Origin: G965276765 sp965276765
GTDB taxonomy: Bacteria; Actinomycetota; Acidimicrobiia; Acidimicrobiales; Palsa-688
Assembly (NCBI GenBank): GCA_965276765.1
Contig: OZ255627.1
Location: 2,046,001 to 2,110,000, forward strand
DNA length: 64,000 bases
Direction of reading: 5' to 3'
Positions 25,764 through 35,310 of this stretch are shown in pieces (the stretch's first letter is position 1; every line of letters starts with the position of its first letter). The translations under genes and the position numbers were made by a program. The notes beneath the pieces are model-generated. The model ran no database searches. It was not told the DNA's origin and worked only from the letters and a program-made list of their open reading frames with translations.

Positions 25764-25865
25764 CCAGGACGCTCCTGGGCGTTGGCCGCGATTCATGCCA
25801 GGGTGCCCGCGGCCGAGTGCCCTAAAACGAGAGGGCTTCCCGAGGATTTGGGTCCTTTGTTGTGT

Positions 25866-26912
25866 TTAAGTGCTCGGCTCAGGTGCTGGGGCCGCATGTC
25901 GTTGGCGATGGTGCATGAGGGTGCGCTGGGCGAACCAAAAGGTGGCGATGATGGCTTTGAATGCTACGATACGGTAAAGCAGCACGGCGGCGACGGCGTC
26001 GGCGGGTCGTAAACCGGCAGCGACGAGGGCGGCGGTCATTGTGACCTCGACGACGCCAATGCCATCGGGGGTGGGGCTGAAGCTGCCGGCGCTCACACCG
26101 GCGCTCCACACCAAGAGAACGCTGTGCCAAGGAACAGGGATCTCGATGGCTTTGATGGCGAGGATCAGACAGGACGCGTCGGTGAGCCAGTTTAGGATCC
26201 CCGAAGCGAGCGCGAAGGCGAGTGTGGTGGGGCGCAGCTGCATACGGCTGAACAGGTCTACGGTGGATTCTGCGAGACGGCCGGGATCGCGGCGCGGGCG
26301 GTGCACGACCTTCTGTACGATCTCTAAGGATCGCGTGAGGGCGGGCTGGAAGCGTGGGCTTCTTGAAACGCGCGGCGCGGCGAGAACCATGGCCACGGCG
26401 ACTAATCCGGTAACCGCGCCGCCTATTCCTCCGGCCGGGTTGCTTGAGAGCAGCGCGGTGATGCCGACAACCACGGCTAAGCTTGCGGTGGAGGTGATTC
26501 CGGCGAGGGTGATGGCGGCCTTGGCGATATTAGGGTCGACGCGTTGGGCGCGGAGTTGACGGTAGTCGTAAGCGGTCGCCATGCCAGAGCCGATAACAGG
26601 AACGGAGACCGCGATGGCATTCGCCGTGTACGTGGTGGAAAGGAGCCAGGGCATCGTAAGGCGAGCTCCGGCAGCGCGCAGAAGGCACTTTTGGAGAAGT
26701 GAGAATGCCACCATGGAAAGGCACTCGGCGCCAACAGCGGTCACCGCCCACGTCGGGTTCGTGTTTCTCGTCAGTATGTGAAGGCCGGGGCGGATGAAGC
26801 TCCACTCGTCATAGATGGCCCAGGCCGTTCCAGCGGTCACGGCGATGGTTCCGATTATCTTGGCCAGGGCGGGCCAACGATGGCGAGCCCCGCTAAGGGC
26901 GGTGGCTGTCAC
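25866..26912 (-). CDS. integral membrane protein, LPG-synthase transmembrane (UPF0104) type
   Basis: 348 residues with eight or so hydrophobic helices. The order and motifs (TANAIAVSVPVIGSGMATAY, then GVSAGSFSPTPDGIGVVEVT) match the membrane domain of MprF-like proteins (UPF0104), which flip or synthesise lysyl-lipids or act as polyprenyl/lipid transporters. There is no aminoacyl-transferase domain, so it is a stand-alone flippase-like member. GTG start at 26912. It heads a set of three membrane-protein genes on this strand. Confidence 0.78.
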   Translation of the reverse strand: MTATALSGARHRWPALAKIIGTIAVTAGTAWAIYDEWSFIRPGLHILTRNTNPTWAVTAVGAECLSMVAFSLLQKCLLRAAGARLTMPWLLSTTYTANAIAVSVPVIGSGMATAYDYRQLRAQRVDPNIAKAAITLAGITSTASLAVVVGITALLSSNPAGGIGGAVTGLVAVAMVLAAPRVSRSPRFQPALTRSLEIVQKVVHRPRRDPGRLAESTVDLFSRMQLRPTTLAFALASGILNWLTDASCLILAIKAIEIPVPWHSVLLVWSAGVSAGSFSPTPDGIGVVEVTMTAALVAAGLRPADAVAAVLLYRIVAFKAIIATFWFAQRTLMHHRQRHAAPAPEPST

Positions 26913-26982
26913 GGTCCCGGACGTGCCGGGTCTGGGCGTGGCGGACTTCCGGTGTCCACTTCGACAAGGCCGTGAGCGACGG

Positions 26983-27573
26983 TCACGGGCTTGTCCCCGT
27001 AGAGTTCTTTGGCCGGCGGGTGGTCTCCGGTGCAGTGGAATGACGTCGCCTGAGGAGCTGAACGAGGGTAGGAAAAAGCCTGGTCTCTCGGGCGTCGAGG
27101 AGTTTCCAGGCCTGGTTAATGGCGATTACGAACAACACCACACAAAGGACCGCCTCGGAGTGGATTTGCCCGGCATCGTGGCGGTCGGGGAGCGAGCGGA
27201 CCGCATAGATGAGCTGGAGCGCGAACACGACGAGGAGGGCTGCAAGGCTTGTCAGGCCAGCCAGGTGATGACGGCTGTCACCGGATCCGAGGCTGATGAC
27301 TGCCAGACCGGCCACAGAGCTCATGCCGACGGCCGCCAAGACCAGGCTCGTCAGTGCGAGGTTCGTGCCGGGGAGGAGGGCGATGAGGGCGACGACAAGT
27401 GTGTTCAGCAGGGCGGCGAGTGCAGCACCGGCGCCAACTTGAAATGTTACCTCGGCCCGTTCACCTGACATTTTGTCGGGTGCGACCGATATGGCCACGA
27501 ACAGCAGCCCGATGAGAGCTCCGGCCACCGACGCGCACCCGGTGAAGAAAGGATGATAGGCATCGGGAACCAT
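26983..27573 (-). CDS. membrane protein of unknown function
   Basis: About 196 residues with five hydrophobic helices, beginning PDAYHPFFTGCASVAGALIG. The pattern recalls uncharacterised actinobacterial membrane proteins; no family is assigned. I use the ATG at 27573; an upstream ATG (27618) would add 15 residues with no ribosome site. A basic, Thr/Pro-containing C-terminal tail follows the last helix. Confidence 0.6.
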   Translation of the reverse strand: MVPDAYHPFFTGCASVAGALIGLLFVAISVAPDKMSGERAEVTFQVGAGAALAALLNTLVVALIALLPGTNLALTSLVLAAVGMSSVAGLAVISLGSGDSRHHLAGLTSLAALLVVFALQLIYAVRSLPDRHDAGQIHSEAVLCVVLFVIAINQAWKLLDARETRLFPTLVQLLRRRHSTAPETTRRPKNSTGTSP

Positions 27574-27790
27574 CAGGGGAGGACCACGAGGAACGCCGAG
27601 GCTGAGGGGATGGGCCAAGGCGGCGAGGGCCCTACGCGACCGTTGAGCACAGCTCGGGCGCCCTGCGTCTGGTTATGGGCTCTGCGATCAACTGTCGGGT
27701 GAGGCCACGAACCCGAGGAAGAGACCATCGGGAGGAGTCGTCCGAACGGGTGTCGTTGTGCCACCGCCACCCAGGTCAGGGGCCATCCCG

Positions 27791-28324
27791 TCATCGTATG
27801 GGTGTGGTGGACGTGCTGATGGCGGCGTTGGTCGCTCTGAGGTGGCGGGCACGGACAGCCAACCCGATGCTGCGGGTGACGATCATGGCGATGGCCATGA
27901 ACAGCAGGGCGTCGGTGAGTGCTGCGCTGGTCACTGCGTGACTGGTCATCCACCGGCCGAGTTGTGGGCCAAACCAGTGGACCGAGCCGTAGGAGAACGC
28001 CGTGCGGGCAGCGACGACCACCAGCCACAGTGCGGCGTACCCATACCCGGCGCGGGTAACGGGTTTGTGAGTCTTGGGGCTGCGGTAGACGGTAAGCAGT
28101 GAAGTGGCTACGAGCCCCAGCAGGATGCCGGCGGCGGCCAAGGCCAGCTCAAGCGTCAGTCCGGTGCCGGTAGTGGTGACAGCCTTGAGGAAAATGGCGA
28201 CCGCCGCACCGGACGTGACGAGCGGTCGGAGGACCCGGAACCAGTTGAGTTTGCGGTGTCGTCCGAGGTCGGCTTCGAGGACGACGACAAGAACGATGGC
28301 GTTGAGGATCAACGCTTGTTGCAT
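27791..28324 (-). CDS. membrane protein of unknown function (DUF1453-like outline)
   Basis: 177 residues with about five helices (ALILNAIVLVVVL, AGILLGLVATSLLTVY, ALLFMAIAMIVTRSIGL). Size and helix spacing resemble CcdC/DUF1453 proteins of actinobacteria, but the match is by outline only. It diverges from the NarL-type kinase gene across 440 bases, so it may belong to that regulon; this is inference from position. Confidence 0.55.
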   Translation of the reverse strand: MQQALILNAIVLVVVLEADLGRHRKLNWFRVLRPLVTSGAAVAIFLKAVTTTGTGLTLELALAAAGILLGLVATSLLTVYRSPKTHKPVTRAGYGYAALWLVVVAARTAFSYGSVHWFGPQLGRWMTSHAVTSAALTDALLFMAIAMIVTRSIGLAVRARHLRATNAAISTSTTPIR

Positions 28325-28764
28325 AGTGAGCTCCAGACATTGAGGGACGTGTCTGATCGTCGTCTACTGGCCCAGCGGTGTCATCGCCCTACGGAGGGTG
28401 ATATTGGGTTGACATCAGGGTGAGCTGCCGTCGCGATCTCCTACCAGAAGTCACCCCATGGGCTGACGCCGCGAGCAGTCGCTTCCTCCTACGGTCGATA
28501 AACGGGTTTGGCCATCGGGGTCGGCCTGAGAGGAGAAAGAATCGTGAGTGTGTCTACCGTCGCAGCCGGCATCGGAGACGTGGGAACATGTTGATCGGTG
28601 TCATCATCAGGGTCGTGCTCCGTCTCTTACGCAAAGGACAGGACGGGTCTTCGGACCCTTCCGTGCCGCGACGGAACGGGTAGTGAGACCGGTCTGCCGA
28701 GGCGTTTTCCCGGGTCGACCGCCAGGCTGTCAAAAGTTGTCCAGCGAGGGAGCACCCTGCGTCG
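28325..28764 (+). other. intergenic stretch with a possible 31-residue peptide gene
   Basis: Between the divergent membrane protein and kinase genes. A small plus-strand frame, 28588-28683, encodes MLIGVIIRVVLRLLRKGQ and a polar tail, with GGAG 10 bases before the ATG; it could be a small hydrophobic peptide or chance. A TTGACA hexamer at 28409-28414 lacks a good -10 partner. Confidence 0.3.
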
Positions 28765-30003
28765 ATGACCGCAGCCACTGATCTGGGGGCCAGCCCGCCG
28801 GCCGAGTCGCCAAGAGCGGGACTCGGCCGGTGCTGGACCCTCCGAACCGGGTTCTGGTTGGTCCGGGCGGCAGCGTACGCGGTCGTCAGCGCATTAACCC
28901 TCGCTCGACCCAGCGGTGTCGGCCACCGGGCCTTCGAGGTCACCGTTCTTGTCCTCATCGGTGTCCTCATGGTCTTGTGGGGTGTCACCGACGGCCAGAC
29001 TCGCGGCCGGCGGACCTGGCAAGTGCTGCCGTGGCCACTGGTTGTAACGCTCAGCGGGATAGGGGTCGTCGGAGGGCTCGGTGCCGCGCTGAGCCCGGCG
29101 AGGTCGGTGGTGGCCTTCGCGGTGATGGCTGCGCTCGCAGCCGGCAGCGACCTTCCTTTCGCTCCAGCATGCGCGGTGACCGCAGCGGGGGTATTCGGTG
29201 TCGAAACCGGTGGAGTGCTCTTTAGTTTCTCAACGGCCACCTCCATCGGATTGCCTCTCGTGCTCATAGTCTCCCTGTTGGCCGGACGGACCCGCCGCGA
29301 ATCCCGCCTCCGAGCCGACCAGGCCGCCGCTGTGGTCACCCAGATGCGACAAGCGCACAGCGAGCAGCAACGAGCTGCCGCACTCGACGAGCGCAACCGG
29401 ATCGCTCGCGAGATCCACGACGTACTGGCACACTCCCTCAGCGCTCTGGGACTCCAGATCGAAGCCGCCCAAGCGGTGCTCGACGAATCCGGAGACACCG
29501 CCACCGCCAGCAGACTCCTTGGTCACGCGCACCACCTCGCCAACGACGGGCTGGAGGAGACCGGACGCGCCATCCACGCCCTACGAGCCGACACCCCGCC
29601 CCTCCCCGACAGCCTCGCCACCATGGTCAGCCACCACCAACAGCACCACCGGCAACCCATCGACCTCGCCGTCGGCCACGTGCGCCCCCTGCCCCCCGAC
29701 GCCAACCTGGCCCTCATCCGAACCGCCCAAGAAGCTCTCACCAATGCCGCCAAGCACGCCCCCGAAACCGCGGTTACCGTGACCCTCGATTACGGCCCCG
29801 AAGCCACGACCCTGACCGTTACCAACGCCGTCGCCTCCTGCGAAACCGGCACCTCCGGCGATGACGGATTCAGCGCCTGGCACAACGCGGGTGGCGGATA
29901 CGGTCTCGCCGGCATGCGCGAACGCCTGCTCCTCATCAACGGGACCCTAACTGCGGGACACGCTGCCGGCCGATGGACCGTGGAAGCCAAAGTTCCCCTA
30001 TGA
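28765..30003 (+). CDS. NarL-type sensor histidine kinase
   Basis: 412 residues. Five or six N-terminal helices form a membrane sensor; the HisKA_3 dimerisation domain reads RNRIAREIHDVLAHSLSAL with His218 as the phosphate site; the HATPase region has the N-box EALTNAAKHAP and G-box YGLAGMRERL. There is no large external domain, so it probably senses membrane state or lipophilic compounds. The gene overlaps its response regulator (ATGA). It resembles the soluble kinase paralogue at 34076-34846. Confidence 0.93.
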   Translation: MTAATDLGASPPAESPRAGLGRCWTLRTGFWLVRAAAYAVVSALTLARPSGVGHRAFEVTVLVLIGVLMVLWGVTDGQTRGRRTWQVLPWPLVVTLSGIGVVGGLGAALSPARSVVAFAVMAALAAGSDLPFAPACAVTAAGVFGVETGGVLFSFSTATSIGLPLVLIVSLLAGRTRRESRLRADQAAAVVTQMRQAHSEQQRAAALDERNRIAREIHDVLAHSLSALGLQIEAAQAVLDESGDTATASRLLGHAHHLANDGLEETGRAIHALRADTPPLPDSLATMVSHHQQHHRQPIDLAVGHVRPLPPDANLALIRTAQEALTNAAKHAPETAVTVTLDYGPEATTLTVTNAVASCETGTSGDDGFSAWHNAGGGYGLAGMRERLLLINGTLTAGHAAGRWTVEAKVPL

Positions 30004-30680
30004 CCGCAGAAGACTCCGCCGCGATGATCCGTATCGTCGTCGCCGACGACCAGACCGCCGTACGTGACGGCCTGATGGTTATGCTCGATCTGTTCGCCGA
30101 CATCACCGTCGTCGGCGGGGCATCCAATGGCCTCGAAACGCTCGCCCTGACGGCACAACACCACCCTGATGTCGTCCTGGTCGACCTGCACATGCCGGGA
30201 CTCGACGGTATCGAGACCACCCGCCGCCTCAGCGCAGAACACCCCGACGTCGTGGTCGTCGTGCTCACCACGTACTCCGACGACACCTCCGTCCTCGACG
30301 CGCTCGACGCCGGCGCCCGCGGGTACCTGACCAAGAACGCCGGACGCGATGGTATAGCCCGAGCCATCCGTGCCGCTGCCAACGGACAATCCGTCCTGGA
30401 CCCTGCAGTCCAAGCCGCCCTCGTCCAAGCAGCCACGCGCCCATCGCAGACGGCGACACCCACATCCGCGTCGTGTCTCCCCGACGGCTTGACTCGCCGG
30501 GAAGGCGAGGTTCTCACCCTCCTCGCCCAAGGCCTCACTAACAGAGATATAGCTGCCGCACTCTTCCTCAGCGGCCACACCGTCAAAACTCACGTCCGTC
30601 GCATCTTTTTCAAGAGCGGCTCGAAGACTCGAGCACAAGCCGTCCGCTACGCCCAACAGCACGGCCTGGCTGCTGACTAG
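30000..30680 (+). CDS. NarL/LuxR-type response regulator
   Basis: 226 residues: receiver domain with acidic pocket VVADDQ, phospho-acceptor Asp62 in VDLHMPGLDG, Thr in VVVLTTYSDD and Lys in YLTKNAG; C-terminal LuxR helix-turn-helix GLTRREGEVLTLLAQGLTN followed by HTVKTHVRRIF. Translated by overlap with the kinase gene. Its targets likely include its own operon and possibly the divergent membrane genes. Confidence 0.93.
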   Translation: MTAEDSAAMIRIVVADDQTAVRDGLMVMLDLFADITVVGGASNGLETLALTAQHHPDVVLVDLHMPGLDGIETTRRLSAEHPDVVVVVLTTYSDDTSVLDALDAGARGYLTKNAGRDGIARAIRAAANGQSVLDPAVQAALVQAATRPSQTATPTSASCLPDGLTRREGEVLTLLAQGLTNRDIAAALFLSGHTVKTHVRRIFFKSGSKTRAQAVRYAQQHGLAAD

Positions 30681-30892
30681 AGGGAAACCCGAACTGATCG
30701 CCTGGCCGACGAGACGCGCCGGCTCGCCGTCACGCGAGCTTGTTGTGACCTGTGGATCCTGTTCGACGGCTGGATTTTTCTCCGAAGCCGTGGACGTCAT
30801 CGGCCGTCCGGCGACGACTGTCGAGCTATGGGCGACCGCCTACGCGCACGGGTTCGGTTATCTCTCTCCGTCTGATCGGAGATGATGATGGC

Positions 30893-33739
30893 GTGCCGAA
30901 GGGACCGGATGGGCAACAGCGACGCAGCTGGGACTGGTTCTTGGAGCGCGAGGGGGCGGTGTCGGCGCTATCCCGGCTGGCTGAAGCTGCTCGGGCGGGG
31001 CGTGCCCACGTGCTTTTCGTGGAGGGCGGGGCCGGGCTCGGTAAGACCGAGGTGCTCCAGCGTGCCAGCGCCGAGGGGCCGTGGACCTCGGTCGGCTGGT
31101 CCGTGGGCAGCCCGATGGAGAGCGGGTTGGCCTTCTCCTACCTGGGCCAGGCTCTGGAGGCTCTCGGTTTCGCCGACCTGGTGAGCGGGGCACTCGATAG
31201 TTCTGGGAGTGAGCTTCGGATGCGGCTGTTCATGGCGGTGAGGGACTGGCTGGTCGAGCAAGCGGTGGCCGGCCCCGTCCTTCTAGCACTCGACGACCTG
31301 CACTGGGCCGATGAGGACTCCCTGGCGCTGCTGTCGTTCCTGTGCCGGCGCCTAGCGCGGGCCGCGGTCGCCATCGTGGCCACGCTGCGCCCGTGGCCGA
31401 ACGGCGCTGCCGCCCTTGCCGGCGACTTGGTGAGGGCAGGCGTGGCGGATATGCAGAGCCTGGCTCTCTTGAGCGATGGGGCCGCTCGTGCCCTGTATCT
31501 GGCGAAGGCACCACAGGGACGGGATTCCGCTCAGGCTGAGGTGGTGGTGCGGCTGGCCTCGGGGAACCCCTTACTGGTGGTCGAGGCGGCCCAGGCGCCG
31601 GGGCCGGTTCCCGAGGTGGGAGCACAGGCCACACCCCAGGTGATAGACGCCATGCGCCAGGCACTTCTGTTGTCGTCGTTCGGCGGCCTGGCCGAGGATG
31701 CCCGTATCTGCGTTCAGGCCGGAGCCGTGCTCGGTAGTCCCTTTCGCCTGGGCCTGGTGGAGGAGGTGAGCGGTCTCGGCCACGATGCTGCGGATGCTGG
31801 TATCGGGACGCTTTTCGCTGCCGGCCTGCTGCACACCGCCGGTCCTGGGCGGGCTGCCTTCCGCCACGACCTGGTGGCTGAGGCTGTCTATGGCGACCTG
31901 GACGAGGGAAGGCGTCGCCGGCTCCACGAGCGGGCGTGGCGGGCGCTGGCCAACCGGGGGCAGGTCGCGCTGGCCACGGCCCATGCCCTTCCCGCCGACT
32001 TGCTGGGCTTGCCCGAGGCCGTTGAGGTGGCCCACCAGGCCGGGAGCGAGGCGTTGAGCTCGGGGGCGGTGAGCTCGGCCGTGCACCTCTTGAGGATGGC
32101 CGAGGCCCTCGGTGGCCCCACCGCTGATGCCGCAGTGGTCGTCGACCTGGCCGAAGCCCTGGTCTCATCTGGCCATTCGGAAGAGGCCTTGCTGGCCTGC
32201 GAGCGGGCCCAGTCGGTGACGGGCGCCGGGCCGGCGATCCGTCTCCGGGCGCTCGGCGTGTTCGGGCGGGCAGCCCTGCTCTGTGGTGACCAGCCACGGG
32301 CCGCGGCGGCAACGGAGGCGGCCCTGAAGCTGGCGGCCGACGAAGACCCCGAGGCCTTCCTCGCTTTCTCCGCCGACGAGGTGGATCGCATCGCCGGCTT
32401 CGTCGGCCTGCCCCCGGCACTTGCTCGCCTGGACGATCTTCACCATCAGGCGGTGAGTCTCGGGGCTAGCTCTTCGATGTACCTCCAAAGCCTACGAACC
32501 TACCTGGCCCTCCAGATGGGAGTCAGCTACGACCTGGGGCCACTGGACGAAACAGCCCGGGCTGTGGCCGAAACCCCGAGTGCGGCGGACTCGTCGGCGC
32601 CCTGGAGTCCCGCCGCCGGCTTCGTGTTGGCCTGCGGCTGGGTGGAGGACTTCGAGGCTGGGGAGCGACGCTATTTGTCGTTGGTCGAGCGGGTCGGCAC
32701 CGAGGAGCCCATCGTGGCCGACACTGCGCTCGCATTCGCCTTCTCCGAGGGGCTCATCCGCCAGGGGCGCCTTGGCGAAGCGGAAGCCGTGGTGGCAGGC
32801 GCCACCCACACCAGCGAGGTGATCTCCTTCGGCGCGGGCGTCGAGCTGCACTCTCGGGCCGTCCTCGCTTTGGAGGCGGGCCAGACCCAGGAGGCAGCGT
32901 CCCTGGTCAGCGCCTACCAGGTCGTCGCCGATGCCAGCGGGCAATGGCTCCTGTCGTGTTGGGGGGCCTACACCAAGGGGCGGGTCCTGCTGGCTATGGG
33001 GCGGGTGGAGGAGGCAGCCGTCACCTACCGGGGTCTGGCGGAGACGGCTTCGGGGGCCGGCTTGAGGCACCCCTGCGTGGTGCCCTGGGCCGGTGCCGCC
33101 CTGGCCGCCTTCCACAGGTCGGGAGCGCAAGACGAGGTGGCAGCCCTGGTGGGGTGGTTGGAGGAGGCCTCGGCGGGCTCGCCCTGCCGGTGGCCGCTGG
33201 CCATGGCTGCTATGGGCCGGGGGCTTCTTGCCGAAGATGTCGCTGACCACGCCGCCTCCGACCAGGCCTTCGAGGAGGCGCTCGGCCTGCTCCGCTCGGT
33301 CCGCCTCCCCCTCGAGCTGGGCAAGGTGGCGCTGGCTTACGGCGCGACCCTACGCCGGCGGGGCCAGCGCAGGAGGGCCAGAGCGGTGGTGGTTGAGGCC
33401 TCCGAGTTGGCGGCCACGTGCGGGTCGGCGCTCCTGGCCGAGCAGGCCCGAGACGAGCAGGCTCGCTTGGGCGCCCGCCGGTCCCGGGGACGTTCCCAGG
33501 GCCTGACCGACGCGGAGGCCAAGGTGGCCGTTTTGGCCTCCTGCGGCGCCTCCAACTCGGAGATCGCCGCCTCGGTGGTGGTGTCGGTGCGCACCGTGGA
33601 GACCCACCTGAACAGGGTGTATGCCAAGCTCGGTCTCCGGTCCCGTCGTCAGCTCATGGTCCGCTTCCCCGACGGCGCCGGCCAGGCGGCAGGCTCCACC
33701 GAGGGCGCGGCACCCCACAGCGACCCCCGGGGGCCTTAG
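30893..33739 (+). CDS. large LuxR-type ATP-binding regulator (LAL/MalT-like)
   Basis: About 948 residues. An N-terminal STAND-like ATPase has Walker A GGAGLGKTE and Walker B LLALDDLHWAD; a long helical repeat region follows; the C-terminus is a LuxR DNA-binding domain (GLTDAEAKVAVLASCGASN and SVRTVETHLNRVYAKL). LAL regulators are ATP-dependent activators common in actinobacteria, often of catabolic or secondary-metabolite genes. The GTG at 30893 is my start; the frame is open back to 30752. It lies 212 bases after the NarL-type regulator and may control the following genes. Confidence 0.88.
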   Translation: MPKGPDGQQRRSWDWFLEREGAVSALSRLAEAARAGRAHVLFVEGGAGLGKTEVLQRASAEGPWTSVGWSVGSPMESGLAFSYLGQALEALGFADLVSGALDSSGSELRMRLFMAVRDWLVEQAVAGPVLLALDDLHWADEDSLALLSFLCRRLARAAVAIVATLRPWPNGAAALAGDLVRAGVADMQSLALLSDGAARALYLAKAPQGRDSAQAEVVVRLASGNPLLVVEAAQAPGPVPEVGAQATPQVIDAMRQALLLSSFGGLAEDARICVQAGAVLGSPFRLGLVEEVSGLGHDAADAGIGTLFAAGLLHTAGPGRAAFRHDLVAEAVYGDLDEGRRRRLHERAWRALANRGQVALATAHALPADLLGLPEAVEVAHQAGSEALSSGAVSSAVHLLRMAEALGGPTADAAVVVDLAEALVSSGHSEEALLACERAQSVTGAGPAIRLRALGVFGRAALLCGDQPRAAAATEAALKLAADEDPEAFLAFSADEVDRIAGFVGLPPALARLDDLHHQAVSLGASSSMYLQSLRTYLALQMGVSYDLGPLDETARAVAETPSAADSSAPWSPAAGFVLACGWVEDFEAGERRYLSLVERVGTEEPIVADTALAFAFSEGLIRQGRLGEAEAVVAGATHTSEVISFGAGVELHSRAVLALEAGQTQEAASLVSAYQVVADASGQWLLSCWGAYTKGRVLLAMGRVEEAAVTYRGLAETASGAGLRHPCVVPWAGAALAAFHRSGAQDEVAALVGWLEEASAGSPCRWPLAMAAMGRGLLAEDVADHAASDQAFEEALGLLRSVRLPLELGKVALAYGATLRRRGQRRRARAVVVEASELAATCGSALLAEQARDEQARLGARRSRGRSQGLTDAEAKVAVLASCGASNSEIAASVVVSVRTVETHLNRVYAKLGLRSRRQLMVRFPDGAGQAAGSTEGAAPHSDPRGP

Positions 33740-33794
33740 CCCTACGTGGTACCCCCGATGCGAGGGCGCGCTCCGGCACGCAGACTTTGCAGAC

Positions 33795-34028
33795 ATGAGC
33801 TCGGGCCCCGAAGACAACACCCAGGGCGGGCCTGCGGCGGCCCTTCCTGGACCGCTGTCCAACAAGAGCCGCCCGAGCACGGTAAGAGCCGTCTTACATG
33901 TGCGCCGGGGTGCGGGCACGCCCTTTGAGGGCACCGTCGAGGTAGGGACCGGCGGCCCTCGTGCCTTTCATGGCTGGCTCGAGCTCATGGGTCTGGTCCA
34001 GGAGGCGAGAGCCAGCGCTGGACCTTAG
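33795..34028 (+). CDS. small protein of unknown function
   Basis: 77 residues from an ATG at 33795. The N-terminal third is polar; the rest (VRAVLHVRRGAGTPFEGTVEVGTGGPRAFHGWLELM) could form a short beta-sheet, with a helical end. No family is recognised. It lies between the LAL regulator and the soluble kinase and has codon use like both. Confidence 0.5.
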   Translation: MSSGPEDNTQGGPAAALPGPLSNKSRPSTVRAVLHVRRGAGTPFEGTVEVGTGGPRAFHGWLELMGLVQEARASAGP

Positions 34029-34075
34029 GGATCTGTGGTTCCACCGATGCGACCTGCAATCCCTCACTGCTCATC

Positions 34076-34846
34076 ATGGACACCGGGAAGGCAACCGTCG
34101 CCGAGAAGGAGCCGATACAGACCGTGACCAGCACACTGAGCCGATCCACTCCTACCTACCGGTTGCGGGTCGAGCAGTTCGAGCCGGTTACCGCGGAAGC
34201 CCGGCGGGGCGAAGGGAAGAACACCCGGGCCCAAGTGCTCGGGGAGCGGGCCCGGATCGCCAGGGAGATCCACGACGTGTTGGCGCACTCCCTCGGCGCT
34301 CTCGGTATCCAGATCGAAGCGGCACGGTCCGTCCTCGCCGACGCCGGTGATATCCCCGCCGCGATCGGCTTTCTCGAACACGCCAGCCACCTGGCTGATG
34401 ACGGTCTCAGCGAAACCCGGCAAGCGATCCACGCGCTGCGCACCGATACTCCACCGCTGCCCGGCGGCCTGGCCAGCCTGGCGGGGAGCCACGAACAGCA
34501 CTATCGCCGTCCAGTGGCGCTGTCGATCTCCGGCCGGGCTCGCCCGATCCGGCCGGACGCCAATGTGGCGCTCATCCGCGCTGCCCGTGAGGCCCTGACC
34601 AACGCGGCCAGGCATGCCCCGGGCACCGCAGTGACCATGCACCTTGACTACGCCTCCTGGCAGCTCACCTTGACGATCTCCAATCCCGCCCGGTTCCCTG
34701 CAGCGGCTGTGGGTTGCGGCGAGGACGGCTCCATGAGCGGCTACGGGCTGGCGGGGATGCGCGAGCGGCTCCAGCTCACCGGCGGGACGCTGACCGCAGG
34801 GCCGGCCGGCGGCCACTGGATCGTGCGAGCCCAGGTGCCGATGTGA
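34076..34846 (+). CDS. soluble histidine kinase lacking a sensor domain
   Basis: 256 residues consisting only of a short N-terminus, the HisKA_3 domain (RARIAREIHDVLAHSLGAL, His66) and an ATPase domain (N-box EALTNAARHAP, G-box YGLAGMRERL). It is closely similar to the catalytic half of the kinase at 28765-30003 but has no membrane segment and no adjacent response regulator. It may act on the neighbouring NarL-type regulator, or be a decaying duplicate; the intact motifs favour activity. Confidence 0.8.
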   Translation: MDTGKATVAEKEPIQTVTSTLSRSTPTYRLRVEQFEPVTAEARRGEGKNTRAQVLGERARIAREIHDVLAHSLGALGIQIEAARSVLADAGDIPAAIGFLEHASHLADDGLSETRQAIHALRTDTPPLPGGLASLAGSHEQHYRRPVALSISGRARPIRPDANVALIRAAREALTNAARHAPGTAVTMHLDYASWQLTLTISNPARFPAAAVGCGEDGSMSGYGLAGMRERLQLTGGTLTAGPAGGHWIVRAQVPM

Positions 34847-34998
34847 GCGGCGGCGAGAGAGCTTCTGCGCCGCTGCTTCTTCAACGACGTTCCAACGAGG
34901 TTGACCGCCGTTGCGACGCGTCTCCTGACCTGCGAGAACCCCGGTGTCCTCAGCACAACGAGACGTCGCTCACCGGTCAACGGTGGGGTTCACTCCCC

Positions 34999-35172
34999 AG
35001 GAGCTGGATCCGCACGACCAATGACCTGGCGATCCCCGCAACCGGCCAGGACACCAACATCGCCCAACTCAACGATGACTTCCCAGAGCATCGCTTCGAC
35101 GTGTCGAACATTGACGCCGGGCACATGCCCTTCCTCAGCCACCCAGAAGAGCTGGCTCGAAAAATCACGAAT
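34999..35172 (+). pseudogene. C-terminal remnant of an alpha/beta hydrolase
   Basis: The frame reads SWIRTTNDLAIPATGQD and later DAGHMPFLSHPEELARKI. This is the end of an alpha/beta hydrolase of the salicylate-esterase/methylesterase type, including the catalytic His in AGHMPFLSHP. The N-terminal two thirds, with the nucleophile, are absent, and the frame runs on into the molybdenum hydroxylase gene without a stop. It is a dead fragment. Confidence 0.6.
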
Positions 35173-35310
35173 CGGCCAACTCAGCCTCGATCCGGAAGCC
35201 GACATGGAGCGATCCTCGCAATTGCGGATCCGCCGACAGGCTCGTGCCTTGTTTGCGGGAGTCGTGGATTAGGGAGCGTGCGCCGGTTCGTCAGTGGGTA
35301 CATCGCCGGA

